Shown one piece after another: positions 45,609 through 53,997 of a stretch of 64,000 nucleotides of DNA (position 1 is the stretch's first letter; every line of letters starts with the position of its first letter). The DNA is from Shimia gijangensis (GTDB lineage: Bacteria; Pseudomonadota; Alphaproteobacteria; Rhodobacterales; Rhodobacteraceae): positions 148,834 through 212,833 of the forward strand of contig NZ_FQZQ01000005.1 of the NCBI RefSeq assembly GCF_900142085.1, in the 5' to 3' direction. A model generated the notes under the pieces. The model had not been told where the DNA came from. It saw only the letters and a list, made by a program, of their open reading frames with translations, and made no database searches. The position numbers were made by a program, and so were the translations under genes.

Positions 45609-46436
45609 ATGTCGCGCCAGAACAACAGTGTTTTCGTGGACAGAGGCCCAGACTTCGTGAACGACAAAAAAGAAGAACCCCAATTGCACGACCGCCCTGT
45701 TTGGCATGTGCCCGAGCAAGCGGCCGCATATGTTATGGCCACTGGCATATTCACGACTTTGGGCCCTTTCGGCACATTTGAAATGCCGTTTTTCCTAAGA
45801 GCCGCCTATTGGGCGCTGTGCTTGGCGGCCGGTTGGGTTTTTGTCAGCGCTTCCTTGTTGTTGCTGCGCCGCCCGGGGTTCATTCACGTCAACGCGCCGG
45901 CCTTGAACTTTGCGATGGCCATTGCTTTGGCTGCCATTCCAACAGCCCTCTCGGTCATGGCAATAGAAGCCTTTTTGCGCCCTAAACCAGGGGGTATTTG
46001 GCAGCTAAAAATACTCCTTTATGTACTGCTGGTCTGCCTGATTATCGGCGGGGCGATGATCATTTACATCCGCCCCCGTCTGAACGCGCCACTGCGCATT
46101 CCAACCTACATGACGTTCCTTAAACGCCTGCCGCCTCAACTGGGCACCGAGCTGATTTCGCTCACCTCGCAAGATCACTATGTCGAAGTGACCACCGAAA
46201 AAGGGCGCGAGTTGATCCATATGCGCTTTGCCGATGCTTTGACGGAATTGCGCGATTATCCCGGTCAGCAAATCCACAGGTCGCACTGGATTGCGGCCCG
46301 TGCCTTTCAGGGGCTGACGCGGGAAAACGGCAAGGTGTTGGCCCATCTCAGCGATGGGCGCACTCTGACAGTTTCACGCAGTTTCACCGCTGCAGCGCGC
46401 GATATGACCCCACCGGCCCCCAAATCCGCACAATAA
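45609..46436 (+). CDS. Membrane-anchored LytTR DNA-binding regulator
   Basis: A 275-residue one-component regulator. The N-terminal half has four hydrophobic segments (FEMPFFLRAAYWALCLAAG, FVSASLLLL, FAMAIALAAIPTALSVMA, LKILLYVLLVCLIIGGAM), and the C-terminal part (about 170-265) is a LytTR DNA-binding domain (ELISLTSQDHYVEVTTEKG, DALTELRDYPGQQIHRSHW, LSDGRTLTVSRSF). Such fusions sense at the membrane and bind DNA directly without a receiver domain. The ATG at 45609 is the only plausible one, although its AAGG is very close. The partner is the divergent membrane protein. Confidence 0.8.
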   Translation: MSRQNNSVFVDRGPDFVNDKKEEPQLHDRPVWHVPEQAAAYVMATGIFTTLGPFGTFEMPFFLRAAYWALCLAAGWVFVSASLLLLRRPGFIHVNAPALNFAMAIALAAIPTALSVMAIEAFLRPKPGGIWQLKILLYVLLVCLIIGGAMIIYIRPRLNAPLRIPTYMTFLKRLPPQLGTELISLTSQDHYVEVTTEKGRELIHMRFADALTELRDYPGQQIHRSHWIAARAFQGLTRENGKVLAHLSDGRTLTVSRSFTAAARDMTPPAPKSAQ

Positions 46437-46523
46437 ACCCAAATTCTCGCCCCTCCGCCTTTCCCTTTGTCCCCCCATTCGATAGATGATCCCGAAACCA
46501 CGAATACACTCAGGATCGAACGC

Positions 46524-49500
46524 ATGGCGATGGAAAAAACCTTTGATGCAGCCAAGGCCGAAAGCCGCCTCTACGCGGCTTGGGAAAAAGCAGGCTGCTT
46601 TACCGCAGGCGCAAACGCAAAACCCGGTGCCAGCACCTATTGCATCATGATCCCCCCGCCCAATGTGACAGGCGTTTTGCACATGGGACACGCGTTCAAC
46701 AACACACTGCAGGACATCCTGATGCGCTGGAAGCGGATGCAGGGCTTTGACACGCTTTGGCAACCCGGCACCGACCACGCAGGCATCGCCACGCAGATGG
46801 TGGTAGAACGCAAGCTGGCCGAAACCCAACAGCCTTCGCGCAATGAACTGGGCCGCGAAAAATTCCTTGAGAAAGTCTGGGAATGGAAAGCCGAAAGCGG
46901 CGGCACCATTGTCAATCAGCTCAAACGCCTAGGTGCGTCCTGCGACTGGTCGCGCGAAGCGTTCACCATGTCAGGCGCGCCCGGTGCGCCCGAAGATGTG
47001 GCAGGCGGCAATTTCCACGACGCAGTGCTCAAAGTTTTTGTCGACATGTACAACAAAGGCTTCATCTATCGCGGCAAGCGTCTGGTGAACTGGGACCCGC
47101 ATTTTGAAACCGCGATTTCCGATCTTGAGGTCGAAAACATCGAAGTCGCAGGCCACATGTGGCACTTCAAATACCCTCTCGCAGGGGGGGCCACCTATGA
47201 ATACGTCGAGAAGGACGAAGACGGGAACATCACGCTTCAAGAGACCCGTGACTATATCTCGATCGCCACCACCCGCCCTGAAACCATGCTGGGTGATGGC
47301 GCGGTGGCTGTGCACCCATCAGACGAGCGTTACGCGCCGATCGTTGGCAAGTTGTGCGAAATCCCGGTGGGCCCGAAAGAACATCGCCGCCTGATCCCGA
47401 TCATCACGGATGAGTACCCGGACAAGGATTTTGGCTCGGGTGCGGTGAAAATCACCGGCGCGCACGACTTCAACGACTATCAGGTTGCCAAGCGTGGCGG
47501 CATTCCGATGTACCGCCTGATGGACACCAGGGGCCACATGCGCAGCGATGGCGAAGACTACGCCCACGCAGCCAGCCTCGCCATGTCTGTCGCCAAAGGC
47601 GAGCGGACCCTGTCTGAGAACGAAGCCGACGCTGTGAACCTGATCCCTGATGATTTGCGCGGGCTGGACCGGTTCGAGGCACGTAAACTGGTTGTTGACC
47701 AGATCAGCTCCGAAGGTCTGGCGGTCATGACCACCCAGACCCAAAAGGACGAAGACGGCAACGAGATCGATGTTTCCGTGCCTTTTGTCGAAAACAAACC
47801 CGTCATGCAGCCCTTTGGCGACCGCTCTAAGGTGGTGATCGAACCGATGTTGACAGACCAGTGGTTTGTTGATGCGGACAAAATCGTTGGCCCGGCGCTG
47901 GATGCGGTGCGTGATGGCACCGTGAAAATCCTGCCCGAAAGCGGCGAGAAGGTATATTTTCACTGGCTGGAAAACATCGAACCGTGGTGTATCTCTCGCC
48001 AGCTGTGGTGGGGACATCAGATACCGGTTTGGTATGGTCTCAACCTTAAGGCTGATGGCGTTTATGACGATGAAGGTGACGGCGTACTTGATCTCGTGGA
48101 AATGGGGCGCCTGCTGTCAGACCAGCAGCTAGTGATTGGCGACGAGACCCACCACTGTGCGGCGTCTTTTGACGATGTGAAAACACAGTTTGCAGATGAC
48201 GAAGCGCGCCTGCCAACGCCGCTGAACCATGCGACCGTGATTGAAGTGGCCGACCGCAACGAAGCGGTTCGCCAGTTTGCGGCGTCTCTGGCTGCGTATG
48301 AAGTGTCTCAGGACCCGACCAAATTGGTGTATCCGGTCTGGCGCGACCCTGATGTGCTGGACACTTGGTTCTCCTCAGGTCTCTGGCCCATCGGCACGCT
48401 TGGCTGGCCCGAGGACACTGACGCGCTGAAGAAATACTTCCCAACCTCGGACCTTGTGACCGGGCAGGACATCCTGTTCTTCTGGGTCGCGCGCATGATG
48501 ATGATGCAGCTGGCCGTGGTCGATGAAATTCCGTTCGACACCGTCTATCTGCATGGCCTCGTGCGCGACGCCAAGGGCAAGAAGATGTCGAAATCCACCG
48601 GCAACGTCATGGACCCGCTCGACATCATTGACGAATACGGTGCCGACGCGCTGCGGTTTTCATCTGCTGCGATGGCAGCTTTGGGCGGCGTGCTGAAACT
48701 CGATATGCAGCGCATCGCGGGCTATCGAAACTTTGGCACCAAAATCTGGAACGCCGTGCGTTTTGCCGAAATGAACGGCGTTTACGATGGTACAAAACGG
48801 TCAAACGGGGCTCAGAGTTTTGTACAAAACGGACAAAACCCCGCAAAAGCCACAGTCAACAAGTGGATCATCGGTGAAACCGCCAAGGTGCGCGAAGAAG
48901 TTGATGCCGCCCTTGAAGCCTACCGCTTTAACGACGCCGCAAACGCTCTTTATGCCTTTGTTTGGGGTCAGGTTTGTGACTGGTACGTTGAGTTCTCCAA
49001 GCCCTTATTTGGCAGCGAAGATGAGGCCATCAAAGCCGAAACCCGCGCGACTATGGGTTGGGTTCTGGATCAATGTCTGACCCTGTTGCACCCGATTATG
49101 CCCTTCATCACCGAAGAGCTTTGGGGCGAAACCGCAAAGCGCGACAACATGCTTGTGCATCAGGACTGGCCAACCATTCAAGTTGCTGATCTTGTTGATG
49201 AAAATGCCGACCGAGAAATGAATTGGGTGATTTCAGTGATCGAAAACATCCGTTCTGCCCGTCAGCAAATGCATGTGCCTGCGGGTCTGAAAGTTCCTGT
49301 TTTGGTCAGCGAATTGGATGACACTGGCAAAGGTGCGTGGGCCCGAAATGAGGCCCTCATCATGAAGCTCGCACGCCTCGACAGCCTGACCGAGGTCACT
49401 GAATTTCCCAAAGGCTGCGCCACCGTGGCTGTGGATGGTGGAACTTTCGGCCTGCCACTGGCCGACATCATCGACGTGGACGCCGAAAAATCCCGTCTTG

Positions 49501-49682
49501 AAAAGACCTTAGGCAAACTCGCCAAAGAACTCGGCGGCCTGCGCGGGCGCCTCAACAACCCCAAATTCGTGGCCTCCGCCCCGGACGAAGTGGTTGAAGA
49601 AGCTCGTGGAAATCTTGCTGCCCGGGAAGAAGAAGAAGCTAAGCTCAAAGCCGCATTAGAGCGACTTGCGGAAATCGGCTAA
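46524..49682 (+). CDS. valS: Valine-tRNA ligase, with a repeat-derived insertion
   Basis: A 1052-residue class I synthetase. HIGH motif: [21 protein letters not shown] motif: [15 protein letters not shown]; editing domain region: [20 protein letters not shown]-terminal coiled coil: [24 protein letters not shown] 8 nt upstream supports the ATG at 46524. Between MNGVYDG and [12 protein letters not shown], at 48786-48840, the gene contains a Gly/Asn/Gln-rich stretch ([17 protein letters not shown]) encoded by a paired repeat that also occurs between genes at 13871-13916. The stretch is about nine residues longer than I recall for E. coli ValRS. It lies at the junction to the anticodon-binding domain and is probably tolerated as a surface loop. 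Confidence 0.95.
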   Translation: MAMEKTFDAAKAESRLYAAWEKAGCFTAGANAKPGASTYCIMIPPPNVTGVLHMGHAFNNTLQDILMRWKRMQGFDTLWQPGTDHAGIATQMVVERKLAETQQPSRNELGREKFLEKVWEWKAESGGTIVNQLKRLGASCDWSREAFTMSGAPGAPEDVAGGNFHDAVLKVFVDMYNKGFIYRGKRLVNWDPHFETAISDLEVENIEVAGHMWHFKYPLAGGATYEYVEKDEDGNITLQETRDYISIATTRPETMLGDGAVAVHPSDERYAPIVGKLCEIPVGPKEHRRLIPIITDEYPDKDFGSGAVKITGAHDFNDYQVAKRGGIPMYRLMDTRGHMRSDGEDYAHAASLAMSVAKGERTLSENEADAVNLIPDDLRGLDRFEARKLVVDQISSEGLAVMTTQTQKDEDGNEIDVSVPFVENKPVMQPFGDRSKVVIEPMLTDQWFVDADKIVGPALDAVRDGTVKILPESGEKVYFHWLENIEPWCISRQLWWGHQIPVWYGLNLKADGVYDDEGDGVLDLVEMGRLLSDQQLVIGDETHHCAASFDDVKTQFADDEARLPTPLNHATVIEVADRNEAVRQFAASLAAYEVSQDPTKLVYPVWRDPDVLDTWFSSGLWPIGTLGWPEDTDALKKYFPTSDLVTGQDILFFWVARMMMMQLAVVDEIPFDTVYLHGLVRDAKGKKMSKSTGNVMDPLDIIDEYGADALRFSSAAMAALGGVLKLDMQRIAGYRNFGTKIWNAVRFAEMNGVYDGTKRSNGAQSFVQNGQNPAKATVNKWIIGETAKVREEVDAALEAYRFNDAANALYAFVWGQVCDWYVEFSKPLFGSEDEAIKAETRATMGWVLDQCLTLLHPIMPFITEELWGETAKRDNMLVHQDWPTIQVADLVDENADREMNWVISVIENIRSARQQMHVPAGLKVPVLVSELDDTGKGAWARNEALIMKLARLDSLTEVTEFPKGCATVAVDGGTFGLPLADIIDVDAEKSRLEKTLGKLAKELGGLRGRLNNPKFVASAPDEVVEEARGNLAAREEEEAKLKAALERLAEIG
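48786..48840. repeat. Paired TACAAAACGG element inside valS
   Basis: GGTACAAAACGG (48789-48800) and TTTGTACAAAACGG (48819-48832) repeat with a 32-bp period, embedded in valS in frame. The second unit shares TTGTACAAAACGGACA exactly with the intergenic copy (13874-13889). Confidence 0.55.
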
Positions 49683-49702
49683 TTCCAAATTCCAAACAGA
49701 TT

Positions 49703-49728
49703 AGGGCGCCTCACTGGCGCCCTTTTTC
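49703..49728 (+). terminator. Rho-independent terminator of valS
   Basis: AGGGCGCC-TCACT-GGCGCCCT is a perfect 8-bp stem followed by TTTTTC, 20 bp beyond the valS stop. Confidence 0.9.
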
Positions 49729-49800
49729 TTTGCCACCCAAATAGGTGCACCTTGTCGGGCTTTACTCGGCAAGGTGGCTTTCCTTCGATACACTTGCCTT

Positions 49801-50127
49801 ATGCGACGTTCTTTCAAAAACCTTCTGGAAAGACAGATCAAAAAAGCCGAGGCCGAAGGCCAGCTTTCAAATCTTGAGGGCGCGGGGAGCCCCCTTCCCC
49901 AGCGCCATGCATTGGAGGATCCAGCCACAGCAGCTGGCCAAAGGATCATGGCGCAGGCAGGTGTGCTTCTACGCGAATTTTCCCTTAAATATCAGTTAGA
50001 TAAATCTCGCAAGGTTTATCAATCCTGCACGGATGAGACAGAGCGCAAGCAACTGATGGCCAAACTTGCAGACTTGCAAATGCGTTATGAAATGGAACGA
50101 GAAGCTTATCGCAAATTCTTGGGCTAG
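49801..50127 (+). CDS. DUF1992 / DnaJ-homologue subfamily C member 28 domain protein
   Basis: A 108-residue cytosolic helical protein. NLLERQIKKAEAEGQLSNLEG, GSPLPQRHALEDP and LREFSLKYQLDKSRKVYQ define the conserved DJC28 domain (DUF1992). No J domain is present. Function unknown, possibly a chaperone-related helper. The ATG at 49801 begins the conserved region. The stop overlaps the convergent enoyl-CoA hydratase stop by 4 bp. Confidence 0.8.
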   Translation: MRRSFKNLLERQIKKAEAEGQLSNLEGAGSPLPQRHALEDPATAAGQRIMAQAGVLLREFSLKYQLDKSRKVYQSCTDETERKQLMAKLADLQMRYEMEREAYRKFLG

Positions 50128-50918
50128 TCTTTGAAGACAGGCGGGCGTTTTTGCAAATTGGCAGCGATCACTTCCATTTGATGGGCCTTGCCAATCAGCG
50201 TGACCTGTTCGCGGCTTTCTTCCAGCAAGACATCGGCAACCTGACCTGCGTTGGCCTCGGCATAGCCGATCAGCCGCTTGGCTGTGCGAATAGCAGAGGG
50301 GCTTTTGCCTGCGATTTCACGTGCCAGCTCCATAGCGGCTGCCTCGGGATCATCGGCCAATTCGGTTACCAATCCCCATACCTCAGCCTGCACAGCCGTA
50401 ATCTGTGTGGCCGTGTAAGTCAGCTTGCGAATGACATCTGAGCGCGCCAGCATGGGCAGGATCGCCATACCGCCCATATCGGGAATCAAACCCCATTTCA
50501 TTTCCATGATCGCCATTTTGGTGTCCGGCGCCGCAATGCGGATATCGGCGCCCATGGCGATCTGGAATCCGCCACCAAAGGCCACGCCTTTCAGCGCTGC
50601 GATCACCGGAACCGGAATTTTCTGCCAGACCATGGCGACTTGTTGAAACCGATTGCTGTCACCATGGGTGCGCGGCATGGCAATTTCTTCGGGATCACTG
50701 CCTGCCATGGCGGCAAAGCTCATCACGTCGAGCCCTGCGCAAAACGCCTTGCCTTCGCCTTGCAAAACAACGACGCGCACATCCGAATTGTCGATCAATC
50801 CTTCGCCAGCTTCGATGATCGCATCAATCATGGCAGGGTCCAGAGCGTTCATTTTATCACCGCGGGTCAAAGTGACAGTCGCAATGTGATCGGCAATTTC
50901 TACGGATACACGAGCCAT
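50124..50918 (-). CDS. Enoyl-CoA hydratase/isomerase family protein
   Basis: A 264-residue crotonase-fold enzyme. The CoA-binding and oxyanion-hole loops are FCAGLDVMSFAAM and ALKGVAFGGGFQIAMGADIRI, and the catalytic acid region reads AIMEMKWGLIPDMGG. This supports hydratase or isomerase action on acyl-CoA thioesters in fatty- or aromatic-acid metabolism, but the exact reaction is not fixed by sequence. It stands alone, facing the DUF1992 gene. Confidence 0.88.
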   Translation of the reverse strand: MARVSVEIADHIATVTLTRGDKMNALDPAMIDAIIEAGEGLIDNSDVRVVVLQGEGKAFCAGLDVMSFAAMAGSDPEEIAMPRTHGDSNRFQQVAMVWQKIPVPVIAALKGVAFGGGFQIAMGADIRIAAPDTKMAIMEMKWGLIPDMGGMAILPMLARSDVIRKLTYTATQITAVQAEVWGLVTELADDPEAAAMELAREIAGKSPSAIRTAKRLIGYAEANAGQVADVLLEESREQVTLIGKAHQMEVIAANLQKRPPVFKD

Positions 50919-50986
50919 TAGGCAATCTCCTGTGGGTCAGATTACGCACAGTGTCGTCAAACCCGACGTCTGCGTAAACCCTGACG

Positions 50987-51151
50987 TCAGGGCACAAGTC
51001 GCTCAACCGCCCGCATCATGCCAAGCGATTTGTCATAGACCAATGTGAGAATACGACGTCCGCTTGTGCGCGTAACGATTGTTGGTACGGACCGGGCCAC
51101 GCCGGTTGCCAGAGTTGCCGCAATAAATCCTCTGCGTGACATTGTGACCAT
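50987..51151 (-). CDS. 54-residue Tat-signal micropeptide behind an iron-box-like palindrome
   Basis: The sequence TMSRRGFIAATLATGVARS is a short twin-arginine-like signal, followed by a tiny basic tail ending KSLGMMRAVERLVP. AAAGGGGA lies upstream of the ATG at 51151. I do not recognise a family. The promoter contains the 17-bp palindrome at 51173-51189, resembling Irr/Fur boxes, so expression is probably iron-linked. Peptides this small are often missed by gene finders. It could also be a degraded gene, since little remains after the signal. Confidence 0.55.
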   Translation of the reverse strand: MVTMSRRGFIAATLATGVARSVPTIVTRTSGRRILTLVYDKSLGMMRAVERLVP

Positions 51152-51172
51152 AATGTTCCCCTTTCTGAAGCA

Positions 51173-51189
51173 TTGAGAACGATTCTCAA
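51173..51189 (-). promoter_or_regulatory. Iron-box-like palindrome (Irr/Fur type)
   Basis: TTGAGAA-CGA-TTCTCAA is a perfect 7-3-7 palindrome. It fits the Irr-box shape TTTAGAA-N3-TTCTAAA with two mismatches and the Fur-like TGAGAAT-N-ATTCTCA. It lies 22 bp upstream of the micropeptide ATG, and the -10-like TATACT sits immediately upstream of it on the minus strand, so a bound regulator would block transcription. Assignment to a specific regulator is inference. Confidence 0.6.
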
Positions 51190-51252
51190 GTATAACTTTA
51201 TTGAGAAAATTCAACCCTTGCCGTTTTAGCCCTATTCAGCCAATTTCCCCTT

Positions 51253-52356
51253 ATGACAAACACTCGCTTTACCGCCCTCGCCCAGACCCTGCCCGCAACC
51301 GTGCCATTTGTAGGCCCCGAAGCGCAGGAACGCGCCATGGGCAAGGACTTTCGCGCACGCCTGGGAGCCAATGAGAACATCTTTGGTCCGTCCCCCAAAG
51401 CCATTGCTGCCATGCAAGACGCCTCGGACGGGATCTGGATGTATGGCGACCCGGAAAGCTATGATCTGCGCCACGCGCTGGCAGAGTTTCACGAAATCCC
51501 GCCACAGAACATCGTCGTGGGCGAAGGCATTGACGGTCTGTTGGGCTATCTTGCTCGTTTGGTGATTGAACCCGGCGATACCGTTGTTACCTCTCAAGGT
51601 GCCTACCCGACCTTCAACTACCACGTGGCAGGTTTTGGCGGGGTGCTGCATATGGTGCCGTACAAGAACGATCACGAGGACCTAGACGCCCTCATGCGCA
51701 AAGCCGCCGATGTGGATGCCAAACTGGTCTATTTCGCCAATCCGGACAATCCGATGGGCACCTGGGTTTCCGGCGACAGCATAGTTGCGGCTCTGGACAA
51801 CCTGCCAGAAGACACGTTGTTGGTTCTGGATGAGGCCTATGTTGAATTTGCACCAGAAGGCACAGCTGCAGAGGTCGACATCGAAGACCCGCGTCTGATC
51901 CGTATGCGTACCTTTTCTAAGGCCTATGGCATGGCGGGTGCGCGGGTTGGATATGCGCTGGGTGCGCGCGATCTGATCCGAAACTTTGAAAAAATCCGTA
52001 ACCATTTTGGCATGAACCGCGCGGCCCAGACGGCAGCCCTTGCAGCTTTGGCTGATGCGAACTGGCTGGCGGACACCAACGAAAAAGTTGTTCAGGCGCG
52101 GGCAGAAATAGATGGGATCGCGCATGCCAATGGGCTCACCACCCTGCCTTCGGCCACCAATTTCGTGGCCATCGACTGTGGGCGCGACGGCGCCTATGCC
52201 AAGGCCGTTCTGGATGGTTTGGTACAACGTGGCGTATTTGTGCGCATGCCATTTGTTGCCCCCCAAAACCGCTGTATCAGGGTCAGCTGTGGACCGTCAG
52301 AGTTCTTGCAAATTCTAGCCGATGAGATGCCCAAAGTTTTGGCGGATCTCGGCTGA
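51253..52356 (+). CDS. PLP-dependent aminotransferase, HisC-like (class I/II)
   Basis: A 367-residue aminotransferase. LGANENIFGPSPKAIAAMQD, the Asp-containing VYFANPDNPMGTWVSGD, VLDEAYVEFAPEGTA and the PLP lysine in RTFSKAYGMAGARVGYALG are typical of histidinol-phosphate aminotransferases. Related enzymes accept aromatic amino acids, and the absence of other his genes leaves the substrate open. It is divergent from the micropeptide gene. Confidence 0.85.
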   Translation: MTNTRFTALAQTLPATVPFVGPEAQERAMGKDFRARLGANENIFGPSPKAIAAMQDASDGIWMYGDPESYDLRHALAEFHEIPPQNIVVGEGIDGLLGYLARLVIEPGDTVVTSQGAYPTFNYHVAGFGGVLHMVPYKNDHEDLDALMRKAADVDAKLVYFANPDNPMGTWVSGDSIVAALDNLPEDTLLVLDEAYVEFAPEGTAAEVDIEDPRLIRMRTFSKAYGMAGARVGYALGARDLIRNFEKIRNHFGMNRAAQTAALAALADANWLADTNEKVVQARAEIDGIAHANGLTTLPSATNFVAIDCGRDGAYAKAVLDGLVQRGVFVRMPFVAPQNRCIRVSCGPSEFLQILADEMPKVLADLG

Positions 52357-52429
52357 TTAAGGAGCCTCTCAAAGCTTTCACCTGACAATCGGCTCCAGCG
52401 CTCTATTCTTTTGAGCTGAAAGGATCGCT

Positions 52430-52612
52430 ATGGCTCGCCCGATTAAGTCTGTTGAAAACTATACGACACCGGCACTTGTTATGGCGTGGGTCAACCTTTT
52501 TGGATTGCTGACTTTGATTTGGGTGGTATTTGGTTTCGCCGCCGCATTGTTGGCGGTCTGGGTCATCAACCGAGCAATCTCGCAGCTTGAGGCCCGAACA
52601 CGGCCACACTAG
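52430..52612 (+). CDS. Small membrane protein (60 residues)
   Basis: A short protein with one long or two short hydrophobic segments (PALVMAWVNLFGLLTLIW and VVFGFAAALLAVWVINRAI), a polar N-terminus and a basic C-terminal tail (ARTRPH). AAAGGAT is 5 nt upstream of the ATG. No family recognised. Its stop overlaps the convergent aminotransferase stop by 4 bp. Plausible because of the good ribosome-binding site and the membrane character. Confidence 0.6.
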   Translation: MARPIKSVENYTTPALVMAWVNLFGLLTLIWVVFGFAAALLAVWVINRAISQLEARTRPH

Positions 52613-53805
52613 GGGCCAGAAATCACTTTGGTTGCGGCATCCAGTGCGCCCGGTCCAAAAGGAATATGACACGCCTGCATGCCGGCCTGAACCGTGCTCA
52701 GCAATCCGAGCACCATATGCGCATTCACGTGCCCCATGTGGCCGAACCGGAAAAATCCATCGCCATTGGGGTCGTCCCTGGTCGACATCCCCAACCCGAT
52801 ACCCAGCGTGACCCCGGCATTGTCCTGCGTCCAGCGCCGCAGATTGGTGCCATGCGGTGCGCCGATCCGAAGCGCGGTTACCGCATTGCTGCGGTGGACA
52901 GCGTCGCGCACATTCAGCTCAACTGGTCCACCCTTGCCCCAGGCAATAACCGCAGCCCAAATCGCCTGTGCCAATCGTTCGTGGCGGGCAAATACGTTGT
53001 TGAGCCCTTCTTCGGCAATCATATCCAGCGCGACGCGAAGCCCATAAAGATGGTGGGTTGGGGCCGTACCCGCAAAGAACTGATAGTAAAGATCCGGGTT
53101 GGCGCGCGGTACCCAATCCCAATAGCGACTGACGCGAGGCATGTTCGCGCGGACGTTGGCGGCTTTGTCATTAAAAAACACAAAACCCAATCCGGGCGGC
53201 ACCATGACGCCTTTTTGCGAAGCTGCAATCATCACATCAACGCCCATGGCGTCCATGTGAAACGGGTCACACCCCAAAGAAGCGATACAGTCGGCCATCA
53301 ACAGCGCCGGATGCCCGGCTGCGTCCAACGCCGCACGCAGTTGCCCCATATCTGTTTTGATCGAGGTAGAGGTGTCCACATGCACCCCTAACACGGCCTT
53401 GATGCGGTGATCAGAATCTGCTCTGAGAGTGTCAGTAATTCGGTCAAAGTCCATCGGGCTGCGCAGACCAAAATCAATCAGCTGAACTTCGGCACCCAAC
53501 CCTTCGGCCACTTCGGCCCAACCTGTCGCAAACCGCCCGGTTGCGGGCACAAGAACCCTGTCTCCCGGTGCAATCACATTAGACAGGGATGCTTCCCACA
53601 CCGCATGCCCATTACCTATATAGATTGTGGCCTGATGCTGTGTGCCTGCCAAAGCTTTAAGGTCCGGGATCAGACCGTGGGTCATCTCGATCAGCTCACC
53701 TTCGTAAATGTTTGGCGAAGACCGATGCATGGCGCGCAAAACGGCCTCGGGAATGACCGACGGGCCGGGAATTGCCAGATAAGGACGACCGTTGGACAAC
53801 CGCAT
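52609..53805 (-). CDS. Class V aminotransferase (alanine/serine-glyoxylate type)
   Basis: A 398-residue PLP enzyme. YLAIPGPSVIPEAVLRAMHR is the start typical of serine/alanine-glyoxylate and (S)-ureidoglycine-glyoxylate aminotransferases. IYIGNGHAVWEASLSNVIAPG, LLMADCIASLGCDPFHMD and the PLP lysine in VMIAASQKGVMVPPGLG follow. It could link glycine, serine or purine-derived ureide to glyoxylate. The ATG at 53805 is chosen as the start of conserved sequence. Confidence 0.87.
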   Translation of the reverse strand: MRLSNGRPYLAIPGPSVIPEAVLRAMHRSSPNIYEGELIEMTHGLIPDLKALAGTQHQATIYIGNGHAVWEASLSNVIAPGDRVLVPATGRFATGWAEVAEGLGAEVQLIDFGLRSPMDFDRITDTLRADSDHRIKAVLGVHVDTSTSIKTDMGQLRAALDAAGHPALLMADCIASLGCDPFHMDAMGVDVMIAASQKGVMVPPGLGFVFFNDKAANVRANMPRVSRYWDWVPRANPDLYYQFFAGTAPTHHLYGLRVALDMIAEEGLNNVFARHERLAQAIWAAVIAWGKGGPVELNVRDAVHRSNAVTALRIGAPHGTNLRRWTQDNAGVTLGIGLGMSTRDDPNGDGFFRFGHMGHVNAHMVLGLLSTVQAGMQACHIPFGPGALDAATKVISGP

Positions 53806-53997
53806 AGAATTTTTCCTCGTTCTTATGCCAAACACTACTCGCATTCAGGCCGTCGTCAATCATTGTCAAAGCCGCAAAAAATTCCGTTTCCCAGGCTCAG
53901 GCTTTCGCGGCGGAAAACTGGACATTCCGCAGTCAAAATGCATACAGTTGCCGCTACCGGTATCCTTGCTGGCAACCACGCCCGAGCCTTGGGCAAA

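Noticed and set aside
51201..51214. TTGAGAAAATTCAA as an FNR box
   Set aside because: Two mismatches to the consensus and no -10 at the required distance; overlap with the iron-box-like region is a better explanation.
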